From: Bacillota bacterium
GTDB lineage: Bacteria > Bacillota > Bacilli > Bacillales_B > DSM-18226
Direction of reading: 5' to 3'
Assembly (NCBI GenBank): GCA_030705665.1
Contig: JAUZQA010000068.1
Span: forward strand, 1 to 11,924
Length of the DNA stretch: 11,924 bases
Numbering within the stretch: the stretch's first letter is position 1; every line of letters begins with the position of its first letter. Under the pieces are notes generated by a model. It ran no database searches. It had not been told where the DNA came from and was given only the letters and a program-made list of their open reading frames with translations. The translations under genes were made by a program, and so were the position numbers. Shown piece by piece: positions 1 through 6,327 of the stretch.

Positions 1-1239
1 TACAACACTCAGGATAATAACTGTCCATGGCTTTCCAACCACAAAGTTCCCCAATTTCCTGCTAAATTTACTATGTGCAACACGTCTGCGGTATTTCTTG
101 CCTTTCTTAGCCTCCAATTCTGCCAGCATTTCCTCCGTTCTTGGAATAAACGGAAAAAAAGACACTCTTCCAAAAATTGCAAGCAATGCCGGAAGCAAAG
201 TTAAGGCAGTAATGCCCATAATAAGAATGGCTAAGCTAAAAGGAACCGCAAATCGCTGAAATGACCCAAACTGTGCTAACAATAGGGTACATAAGCTTAA
301 TACAACTGTAATGGCGCTCACCATAATGGCGCCGCCTGAATGCCTGATCGCCTTCTGAAGAGCGATAAATTTATCTGATTCCTCCAGCAAACATTCCCTA
401 TATTTTGATACTAAAAATAAGCAATAGTCTGTTCCCGCACCAAATAAAAGCACAGTCATAATCGAGGTTGCCTGGGAATCAACGGTTATAATGCCTTGTT
501 TGGCTAAAAACCCCAGAACTGGTCCTGCTAATCCATTTGCAAATACTACTCCAATCAGCGGGATAATCGCAAGAATGGGTGAGCGATAAAGCAGAATCAA
601 CAAGATTAATACAATTAAAATTGTTGATATTAATAACGTGACGTCCGCTTGGCCAAAAAGGGCTGTTGCATCGGTTGCAATCGCTGCTGGCCCTGTAAAG
701 CGAACATGCAAGCCGGCATCACTCAAGTTTTTTTCGAAATTGATGTTTGATTTCTGTGCTCTTAAATAGCTTTTTAAGTCAGCCTGATTGGCAGCCAATT
801 CATCTGTACTAGCTTTCTTTTTCATAAAAATAGGAGTCACGATTGCTGTTCCATCTTTTGAGGCATTGGATTTCAAAACTTGACTAGGAATATTGCCGAG
901 CGGCGGTATAAAGTTTTGGGCTGACAATGGGTCTTGATCCAAATGTTTATAAAGAACTGTTATTAATTGATAATCTTGATCCGTTAATCCGCCGTCACGA
1001 TACCAGACTAGGAGCAACGGTGTACCTGTATTATTTGGAAACTGTTCTTTTGCCACCTTTTCTGCTTGAACAGAGGTGACATTGCTTGGTAAATCTGACG
1101 CCCCATTATTCAACACTTTATTTACATTTGGAAAAATGGAGGAGAGCAATCCAACCACAATGATCCATACAGCCAGTGTTACCCATCTTCCTTTGCGGCT
1201 GGAAACAGCCTCAACAAAATGTATGAGAAAATTTTTCAC
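1..1239 (-). CDS. MMPL/RND-family transporter, partial (C-terminus beyond left edge)
   Basis: This is the N-terminal 413 codons of an MMPL-family membrane transporter, a class of proton-driven exporters of lipids, drugs or other hydrophobic compounds (family knowledge; the substrate here is unknown). The start is GTG at 1239, preceded by a GGGGAAG ribosome binding site. An in-frame TAG lies upstream with no ATG between. The visible order fits the family: one N-terminal membrane helix at about residues 18-37, an extracytoplasmic domain to about residue 195, then clustered helices from about residue 199 onward. The family signature GAGTDYCLFL is at residues 267-276 and is followed by a basic cytoplasmic stretch. 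MMPL proteins of this type usually exceed 700 residues, so about 300 or more are missing to the left. The gene is divergent from a TetR regulator, which points to substrate-induced derepression. Homologues such as B. subtilis YdfJ are plausible relatives, but orthology cannot be judged. Confidence 0.9.
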   Translation of the reverse strand, partial: MKNFLIHFVEAVSSRKGRWVTLAVWIIVVGLLSSIFPNVNKVLNNGASDLPSNVTSVQAEKVAKEQFPNNTGTPLLLVWYRDGGLTDQDYQLITVLYKHLDQDPLSAQNFIPPLGNIPSQVLKSNASKDGTAIVTPIFMKKKASTDELAANQADLKSYLRAQKSNINFEKNLSDAGLHVRFTGPAAIATDATALFGQADVTLLISTILIVLILLILLYRSPILAIIPLIGVVFANGLAGPVLGFLAKQGIITVDSQATSIMTVLLFGAGTDYCLFLVSKYRECLLEESDKFIALQKAIRHSGGAIMVSAITVVLSLCTLLLAQFGSFQRFAVPFSLAILIMGITALTLLPALLAIFGRVSFFPFIPRTEEMLAELEAKKGKKYRRRVAHSKFSRKLGNFVVGKPWTVIILSVV

Positions 1240-1264
1240 TTTTCTTCCCCATTTCCTTGTAGAA

Positions 1265-1293
1265 TTGTTTTTAAGCTAAAATTTTTATATTAT
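1265..1293 (+). promoter_or_regulatory. Possible promoter of the tetR gene
   Basis: TTGTTT (1265-1270) and TATTAT (1288-1293) are 17 bp apart and oriented toward the regulator. Its -10 nearly touches the -10 of the opposing transporter promoter, so the two initiation regions overlap. The match is moderate in a very AT-rich spacer, so this is tentative. Confidence 0.35.
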
Positions 1294-1295
1294 TA

Positions 1296-1324
1296 ATTAT
1301 ATATACTGGTTAGTTAATTTTCAA
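1296..1324 (-). promoter_or_regulatory. Sigma-A promoter of the MMPL transporter gene
   Basis: Read on the minus strand, TTGAAA (1324-1319) and TATAAT (1301-1296) are separated by exactly 17 bp. This is an almost perfect vegetative promoter, pointing at the GTG start about 57 bases further on. The spacer contains the operator-like inverted repeat at 1305-1314, so a bound TetR dimer would block RNA polymerase. Confidence 0.7.
1305..1314. promoter_or_regulatory. Putative TetR operator
   Basis: ACTGGTTAGT is an imperfect inverted repeat (ACT....AGT half-sites) set in AT-rich flanks. It lies within the spacer of the transporter promoter and just downstream of the likely -10 of the tetR promoter. 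The position fits a site that represses both divergent genes. The assignment rests on position and symmetry only, and the true operator may be longer. Confidence 0.4.
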
Positions 1325-1353
1325 AACTTATTTCTTAAGGCGGACAGATCAAA

Positions 1354-1989
1354 ATGACAAAGGAAAAAACAGGCCGGGCACTCGGCAGACCAAAAGCATC
1401 AGATAGTGATAGACCGACAAAAGAAACTATCCTGCAAACAGCCACCACCCTCTTTTTAAGGGGTGGTTTTCAAAAAGTTTCCGTAGACGATATAGCCAAA
1501 GAGGCTGGCATGACCAAGGCCACTGTTTATTATTACTTTGGAACAAAGGCAGAGCTTTTTAAAGAGGCCATGGTAAGCTTAATGAAGCGAATACGCGGGC
1601 ATATTATGCAGCTGTTACAAACAGACAAGCCATTATATGAAAGACTTTACGCGGTCATTCTGGCCCATTTGCAGGCAACAAATACTTTTGACTTGGAAGG
1701 CTTTATGCGTGAATCGAAAACTTCTCTTTCCATGGAACAAATTCAGGAAATAAAAAGTGCCGAGGAAAATATGTTTGACAGTATTGAACAAGCATTTAAA
1801 GATGCAATGGAAAAAGGAGAAATCCCCAACATTCATGCAAAGTTTGCCGCTCATTCCTATATGGCTTTAGCCAGGGTTGGAAATTACAAACAAGCAGATG
1901 GTACTTCCTTTTTTTCAACTATTGAGGAAACTGCAAAAAGCATCTTAACTGTTTTTTGGAACGGATTTTTTGGGCAGCTTAAACAATAA
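1354..1989 (+). CDS. TetR/AcrR-family transcriptional regulator
   Basis: This is a 211-residue one-component repressor. Residues 23-70 form the TetR_N DNA-binding domain. The helix-turn-helix is at about 42-62 (SVDDIAKEAGMTKATVYYYF), and the typical YYYFGTKAELF segment ends the domain. The remaining ~140 residues are the divergent ligand-binding and dimerisation domain, which does not reveal the ligand. The N-terminus has a basic extension containing a GRPK motif, common in TetR proteins. The ATG at 1354 follows AAGGCGG at 1337-1343 with good spacing. The gene is divergent from the MMPL exporter, the classic arrangement for a local repressor of efflux that also controls itself (inference from context). 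It is followed by the haloperoxidase gene on the same strand after 92 bp, with no clear terminator between. Confidence 0.93.
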   Translation: MTKEKTGRALGRPKASDSDRPTKETILQTATTLFLRGGFQKVSVDDIAKEAGMTKATVYYYFGTKAELFKEAMVSLMKRIRGHIMQLLQTDKPLYERLYAVILAHLQATNTFDLEGFMRESKTSLSMEQIQEIKSAEENMFDSIEQAFKDAMEKGEIPNIHAKFAAHSYMALARVGNYKQADGTSFFSTIEETAKSILTVFWNGFFGQLKQ

Positions 1990-2016
1990 ATTGTTTGAGA
2001 TAATCTGTCCTTTTGT

Positions 2017-2070
2017 CCCTTTCTCTTTGATTTTTCTTTCATACTATAAAGTAAAAATATAGAGAAAGGG
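2017..2070. repeat. Large inverted repeat overlapping the haloperoxidase Shine-Dalgarno
   Basis: CCCTTTCTCT (2017-2026) and AGAGAAAGGG (2061-2070) are perfect 10-bp inverted arms. The interior adds further pairing: ATTTTT 2030-2035 with AAAAAT 2053-2058, and CTTT 2036-2039 with AAAG 2048-2051, leaving an 8-base loop. The right arm contains the GAAAGGG that serves as ribosome binding site for the TTG start at 2082. A transcript reading through from tetR would fold this site away. No U-tract follows, so it is not a normal intrinsic terminator. Confidence 0.6.
2040..2048 (+). promoter_or_regulatory. Possible sporulation-type -10 element (sigma-K/sigma-E-like)
   Basis: CATACTATA matches the sigma-K -10 pattern CATANNNTA and is close to the sigma-E -10. 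It lies in the loop of the 2017-2070 inverted repeat, about 40 bases before the haloperoxidase start. I see no convincing matching -35 element, so this is a weak call. Confidence 0.25.
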
Positions 2071-2081
2071 TGTACCCTTAA

Positions 2082-3611
2082 TTGTTTATTATTTCTTGCT
2101 TAACCGGCCCTATTTCACTAGCAAAACGTTACTTTAAAGCATTTAGAATTCGAGAGAAAGCCGCTAAATTTTATAAACAACTTCCACTTTATTGCCATGC
2201 CTGTAACGGGGATGAAATGAGGTATTCAAATAAGATGGCAAGTTTCTCAAAGGCCTTGCCGCACAACAAACATGGTGAAGTGGATTCCCATGCGTATAAA
2301 AAGTACATGGAGGCTTTGAAAACAGGAAACCATGATGATCTTGAAAAAATTCCGCTTGGAGGAACTAGTAAACTAGTGAATCCACAAGCTGCCTATTCAT
2401 ATGAGCTAGTCGGACCCGATAGTCATCAATTAGTTGTCCCTCCGCCTCCTTCCTTCCATAGTGCGGAAGCAGCCTCTGAAATGGTTGAGTTATACTGGCA
2501 GGCCCTAACGCGTGATGTTCCCTTTAGCGACTATTCTACTGACCCTTTAACAATCACCGCGGCCAAGGAACTTTCTACTTTAACCGAGTTTCGGGGCCCA
2601 AAAATCAATGGAATTGTAACTCCAGACCTTTTATTCCGTGCCAGCCTTCCAGGGGCCTTGGAAGGGCCATACCTTTCACAATTTCTTTGGATGGACATCC
2701 CCTATGTTGCTGCGACAATCAAACAGCAATATCGCTCAACCAAATCGGGCGATCACTATTTAACCTCCTATCAGAATTGGCTGGATGCTCAAAACGGTTT
2801 GCCCGTTCAACTTGACATTGAATATACAGCACCTCGGTATATTATAGATGGACGGGCCTTGGCAGAATATGTTCACCATGATTATTCTGTTGAGGATGGC
2901 TTAACAACGTGTTTCATCCTCTTGAGTTACGGCAATCAGGCTTTAGACCACGCAAATCCATATCTTCATTCCCACACCCAAACTGGATTCGCTGCTTTTG
3001 GAGCACCACATATTTTGGATTTTGTTACTAGAGTAGCCCGCCCTGCGCTGGAAGCCGCATGGTTTCAAAAATGGCTCGTTCACCGCCGCCTGCGTCCAGA
3101 GGAGTTTGGTGGACGGATTCATCAGAAATTAACGGGCACCGCTTTTTATCCAATTAATCACGAGGTATTAAACTCTGAGGCAGTCTTCCGAGTGTATAAC
3201 AAATATGGCACTTATCTTCTTCCACAGGCATACCCAGAAGGCTGCCCCGCTCATCCTTCCTATCCGGCAGGACATGCAACATTTATAGGAGCTATGGTCA
3301 CGATGCTAAAAGCATTTTTTAATGAGGAATTCGTCATTCCTAATCCAGTGATCCCCTCTCAAGACGGAATGTCCCTAACCCCTTATAAAGATGCGCCGCT
3401 TACTATTGGGGGCGAGCTGAACAAACTTGCCTATAATATCTCCCTTGGCCGGAACGCAGCTGGAGTTCATTATCGCACTGACGGAATAAATGGTATAAAG
3501 CTTGGTGAAAAAATAGCGATTGGCATCTTGAGAGATTATCGGGAGACCTATCAGCAAGAATTTAAAGGATTTTCCCTCACTACATTTGATGGAAATATGA
3601 TCACTATATAG
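2082..3611 (+). CDS. Vanadium-dependent haloperoxidase-like protein (PAP2 superfamily)
   Basis: The 509-residue protein has the active-site layout of algal vanadium bromoperoxidases. K330 and R338-P339 have eight-residue spacing. H391 and H398 lie in HPSYPAGHATF (391-401). R457 and H463 lie in GRNAAGVHYRTD (456-467). In this family such residues bind vanadate, and the last histidine ligates the metal; the enzymes oxidise halide with H2O2. The Ser normally preceding Gly-His is Ala396 here, so halide activity is uncertain and a phosphatase-like or other role is possible. The start is TTG at 2082: an in-frame TAA immediately precedes it, GAAAGGG lies about 11 bases upstream, and the segment before the first internal ATG (2217) reads like conserved family sequence (NGDE.RY...SKALPHN). 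No signal peptide or membrane helix is evident. It lies downstream of tetR, and co-control by it is possible but not shown. Confidence 0.82.
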   Translation: MFIISCLTGPISLAKRYFKAFRIREKAAKFYKQLPLYCHACNGDEMRYSNKMASFSKALPHNKHGEVDSHAYKKYMEALKTGNHDDLEKIPLGGTSKLVNPQAAYSYELVGPDSHQLVVPPPPSFHSAEAASEMVELYWQALTRDVPFSDYSTDPLTITAAKELSTLTEFRGPKINGIVTPDLLFRASLPGALEGPYLSQFLWMDIPYVAATIKQQYRSTKSGDHYLTSYQNWLDAQNGLPVQLDIEYTAPRYIIDGRALAEYVHHDYSVEDGLTTCFILLSYGNQALDHANPYLHSHTQTGFAAFGAPHILDFVTRVARPALEAAWFQKWLVHRRLRPEEFGGRIHQKLTGTAFYPINHEVLNSEAVFRVYNKYGTYLLPQAYPEGCPAHPSYPAGHATFIGAMVTMLKAFFNEEFVIPNPVIPSQDGMSLTPYKDAPLTIGGELNKLAYNISLGRNAAGVHYRTDGINGIKLGEKIAIGILRDYRETYQQEFKGFSLTTFDGNMITI

Positions 3612-3770
3612 GAGCAGGACCAATAGAGGGAAAGGAAAAATGGCCTGTTTCTATACAAATGGAAGCAAAAATAAGTCTTAGGTCTTAGAAAAATTCCATC
3701 CTCCGTCGTTTATCCAATCAAATAAATTTCGGTACAATTCTTCTATCAATAAAGTTTTTTATTTGTACAT

Positions 3771-3798
3771 TGAAACTTATTTCATCTATATTCGTATA
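3771..3798 (+). promoter_or_regulatory. ECF sigma-W type promoter
   Basis: TGAAAC (3771-3776), exactly 16 bp, then CGTATA (3793-3798) is a perfect match to the B. subtilis sigma-W consensus TGAAAC-N16-CGTA. Transcription would start near 3805, about 35 bases before the ATG at 3842. The upstream spacer 3612-3770 otherwise holds only AT-rich sequence and a small tandem 7-mer (GTCTTAG twice, around 3675-3690). Confidence 0.75.
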
Positions 3799-3841
3799 GT
3801 GTATTACTGCCAATATCGATAAAATTAGAGGAGAATTTTAA

Positions 3842-4255
3842 ATGAAAAAATTAATGATTGCTTTTGTTTTACTTTTCACCCTGATTGTTCCAAGTATGAC
3901 GGAAGCAAGAGGATTTAGCGGGGGACATAGCTCAGTTAGCCATAGTTCTTCTTTTGGAACCCATTCTTCTACAACCAGTTCAAGCAGCACTTATCGTTCT
4001 GGATACAAATCGCCATCGAGCAATGTTTCGAGGTCAACATATAAAAGTACTCCTACTTCCAAAAGAAGCAGTTTTTGGAGTCATGCAGCAGCATTTGGTG
4101 CTGGAACACTTTTTGGAAGTATGTTTCACCCATTTGGCGGCCATTACTACGGACAAAACTATGGTTTTTCCATGTTTGGGATCCTCTTTGATATTCTGGT
4201 CATTGTTGTAATTGTTTGGATCATTAAAAAGATATTTAGAAGAAGAAGGTATTAG
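3842..4255 (+). CDS. Ser/Gly-rich exported membrane-anchored protein, Tim44-N-terminus-like
   Basis: I do not recognise this 137-residue protein as a named family member. Residues 1-22 form a signal peptide or first membrane helix (MKK, hydrophobic core, T-E-A before ARGF). Residues 24-77 are very Ser/Thr-rich with scattered His, Gly and Tyr. Residues 81-105 are small and glycine-rich (AAAFGAGTLFG, then FGGHYYG). Residues 110-130 form a strongly hydrophobic helix, followed by the basic end KKIFRRRRY. This order (signal, low-complexity linker, Gly-rich segment, one helix, Arg cluster) resembles the N-terminal part of bacterial Tim44-domain membrane proteins, but no Tim44 domain follows. The ATG has AGAGGAG at 3827-3833, 8 bases upstream. 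It is first in a two-gene operon under a sigma-W type promoter, so an envelope-stress role is plausible (inference). Confidence 0.8.
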   Translation: MKKLMIAFVLLFTLIVPSMTEARGFSGGHSSVSHSSSFGTHSSTTSSSSTYRSGYKSPSSNVSRSTYKSTPTSKRSSFWSHAAAFGAGTLFGSMFHPFGGHYYGQNYGFSMFGILFDILVIVVIVWIIKKIFRRRRY

Positions 4256-4259
4256 TACA

Positions 4260-4559
4260 ATGGAATTACTATTTAATGAACAGGACCTCGTCGATAGTGT
4301 TTGTGTATACACTGCCGCAAAGGAATACACCCAACCGGAAAACATTGATGTTGAACTGACTTTTAATCCATCTTTTGGATTTTCTGCAACAGCTAGATTA
4401 CTAGGTAAAACCCGAACCCTCCAGGAGCAGGATATGATTGACGCGGTAGCCTTTTACTTACGTGACTACCATAACTTCGATCCAGACCGGCTCTTGGTAG
4501 ATTTACGATTTAGTGAAACTGAAGGAGTCACTGCATCCATTCAGGTAAAGAATTATTAA
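4260..4559 (+). CDS. DUF2653 (YxcD-like) family protein
   Basis: This is a 99-residue soluble acidic protein with two similar-looking parts: an opening segment with NEQDLVDSVCVY and a later one with QEQDMIDAVAFYLRDY. Each is followed by a beta-strand-like stretch (VDVELTF-type and VDLRF-type). This suggests an internal duplication (residues about 5-45 and 55-95). The overall pattern matches my recollection of the DUF2653/YxcD family of Bacillus, whose function is unknown. The ATG at 4260 is preferred over an earlier in-frame ATG at 4212, because GAAGAAGG at 4241-4249 sits upstream at good spacing and the earlier start would overlap the preceding gene by 44 bases. Only 4 bases separate it from that gene's stop, so the two are cotranscribed and probably translationally coupled. 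A terminator follows at once. Confidence 0.75.
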   Translation: MELLFNEQDLVDSVCVYTAAKEYTQPENIDVELTFNPSFGFSATARLLGKTRTLQEQDMIDAVAFYLRDYHNFDPDRLLVDLRFSETEGVTASIQVKNY

Positions 4560-4587
4560 TATAATTGTTCTAGAAGTTTACTGGCAG

Positions 4588-4622
4588 AAAGCATTGGGAA
4601 GACATTCCCAATGCTTTTTTAT
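4588..4622 (+). terminator. Strong intrinsic terminator of the sigma-W operon
   Basis: A perfect 13-bp stem (AAAGCATTGGGAA 4588-4600 with TTCCCAATGCTTT 4605-4617) has a GACA loop. It runs into a T-rich tail. Confidence 0.92.
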
Positions 4623-4677
4623 TGTAATTTTTATATACCTTTCGTAAATAAAAATTGAAAAATAGTGAAAGACTAAA

Positions 4678-4692
4678 ATTTGGTTACCAAAT
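4678..4692. promoter_or_regulatory. Perfect 15-bp palindrome upstream of the ger operon
   Basis: ATTTGGTTACCAAAT has 7-bp perfect arms around a central T. It is centred about 47 bp before the first ger start, where a promoter-proximal operator would lie. I could not find a clean sigma-G promoter (GHATR/CATWHTA) in 4623-4725. The protein that might bind is unknown. Confidence 0.4.
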
Positions 4693-4731
4693 ATTTCAAC
4701 TATTACCTTATTTACCAAAGAGGGCATGATG

Positions 4732-6327
4732 ATGGATTGGAGAAAACGCATGCGACGGGCCTTCCCTAAAAAGGGAGATACCAATTTACCCCAAGAAAAA
4801 AAGGTTGAGAAAAAACTTAATGCACAAGATGCTCTTTCCAAAAATCTGCAGGAAAACGTCACTTCCTTGCAATCCATCTACAATAATTGCCCAGACGTTA
4901 TTTTCCGAATGTTTTTGATTGGAAATTCTTTGAAGGCTGTTCTTATTTATATCGAGGGGCTCTCAAATCTTGAAGAAATCGACAAGAATGTGCTGAGTCC
5001 GCTTATGAATCTGGAAGCAGAAATGCTATTAGATTTTTCGACTCTTGATGAGAAGCTCCCTGTTTCAAAGATCAAGCAAGCAGCTAAGATCCAGGAAGTC
5101 ATTGAGCAGGTTTCATCAGGAAATCCTGTCGTTCTAATCGACCAGCAATCACATGGGCTCTCGATGGGGTTAGCCAAATTTGAAAAACGCTCCATCGAAG
5201 AACCAAGCGCCGAATCCGTTGTCCGTGGACCAAGAGATGGTTTTACAGAAACATTAAGCGTCAATATTTCGCTAATGCGCCGAAAATTAAAAAGTCCCGA
5301 TTTAAAAATGAACACCATGAGCATCGGCCGCTATAGTCAAACACAAGTTGCCGTTATGTATATTGATGGGCTTGTTGACCAAACACTGGTTGAGGAAGTC
5401 AACAACAGATTAAGCCGAATTGATATTGATGGCGTTTTGGAAAGTGGGTATATCGAAGAGTTTATTGAAGATTATCCATTTTCTCCTTTTCCGCAGATGT
5501 TAAATACTGAACGGCCCGACGTAGCTGCTGCAAATTTATTAGAAGGCCGGGTTGCTATTATCGTGGATGGGACACCATTTGTCATTGTTGCCCCCACTAC
5601 CTTTTACTCTTTTTATCAAGCTGCCGAGGATTATTACCAACGGTTTTTGATGGGTACGTTAATTCGCTGGCTGCGTTACTTGTTTTTACTGATAGCTTTA
5701 TTGCTTCCGTCGACCTATGTAGCCATCCTTACCTTTCATCAGGAGATGGTTCCAACAGTCCTTCTACTGAGCATTGCCAAATCCAGAGAGGAGATTCCTT
5801 TCCCAGCCTTAGTTGAGGCTCTTATTATGGAAATTACCTTTGAAGCATTAAGGGAGGCTGGACTCCGCTTACCAAAGCAGGTTGGTTCAGCTGTCAGCAT
5901 TGTGGGTGCATTGGTAATTGGACAGGCTGCTGTTTCTGCCGGGCTTGTTTCAGCACCAATGGTAATGGTTGTTGCGATCACAGGGATTGCTTCTTTTTCA
6001 ATTCCCCGCTACAATGCGGCGATTGCAATTCGCATGCTTCGTTTCCCCATTATGTTCATGGCAGGAACATTAGGGCTCTTGGGAATCATGCTTAGTCTCC
6101 TTACAATCATTGTTCATTTAAGTACCATTCGATCATTTGGCATACCATACTTATCACCGATGGCACCGATGAAAGAGAAGGAAATGAAGGATACATTGCT
6201 AAGGGCGCCATGGTGGTCTCTAAAAACACGGCCTCGGTTAACAGGGAATCAAAACACCAATCGGCAGGGGACCGGACAAAATCCAAAGCCAATCAGAGAA
6301 ACAAAACAGGAGATGAACAAAACATGA
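4732..6327 (+). CDS. Spore germination protein, GerA family (A subunit)
   Basis: This is the A subunit of a nutrient germinant receptor (GerA/GerBA/GerKA class), located in the spore inner membrane. It has a hydrophilic N-terminal domain of about 300 residues that includes the conserved VVRGPRDGF segment (near residue 163). A membrane domain of several helices runs from about residue 311 to 465 and carries the family stretches FPALVEALIMEITFEALREA and LREAGLRLPKQVGSA. It ends with the SP..P....KDTLLRAPWW element and a polar tail of about 35 residues. Length, about 531 residues, is typical. Three ATGs lie in a row (4726, 4729, 4732). AAAGAGGG ends at 4724, so the third, with 7 bases of spacing, is the best start and the first is too close. 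Which germinant it senses cannot be told. Its last codons overlap the B subunit start by ATGA. Confidence 0.95.
   Translation: MDWRKRMRRAFPKKGDTNLPQEKKVEKKLNAQDALSKNLQENVTSLQSIYNNCPDVIFRMFLIGNSLKAVLIYIEGLSNLEEIDKNVLSPLMNLEAEMLLDFSTLDEKLPVSKIKQAAKIQEVIEQVSSGNPVVLIDQQSHGLSMGLAKFEKRSIEEPSAESVVRGPRDGFTETLSVNISLMRRKLKSPDLKMNTMSIGRYSQTQVAVMYIDGLVDQTLVEEVNNRLSRIDIDGVLESGYIEEFIEDYPFSPFPQMLNTERPDVAAANLLEGRVAIIVDGTPFVIVAPTTFYSFYQAAEDYYQRFLMGTLIRWLRYLFLLIALLLPSTYVAILTFHQEMVPTVLLLSIAKSREEIPFPALVEALIMEITFEALREAGLRLPKQVGSAVSIVGALVIGQAAVSAGLVSAPMVMVVAITGIASFSIPRYNAAIAIRMLRFPIMFMAGTLGLLGIMLSLLTIIVHLSTIRSFGIPYLSPMAPMKEKEMKDTLLRAPWWSLKTRPRLTGNQNTNRQGTGQNPKPIRETKQEMNKT

Noticed and set aside
1076..1279. 67-codon open frame on the plus strand within the transporter gene
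   Set aside because: It is antisense to the conserved N-terminus of the MMPL protein.
2217..3611. Shorter haloperoxidase starting at ATG 2217
   Set aside because: The preceding in-frame segment reads as conserved family sequence (IR..AA, NGDE before RY) and a better ribosome binding site lies before the TTG at 2082.
4212..4559. Longer DUF2653 protein starting at ATG 4212
   Set aside because: It would overlap the preceding gene by 44 bases and lacks a ribosome binding site; 4260 has one at good spacing.
6210..6323. N-terminal extension of the germination B subunit
   Set aside because: It is the out-of-frame reading of the A-subunit tail; the family-conserved start and the ATGA overlap are at 6324.
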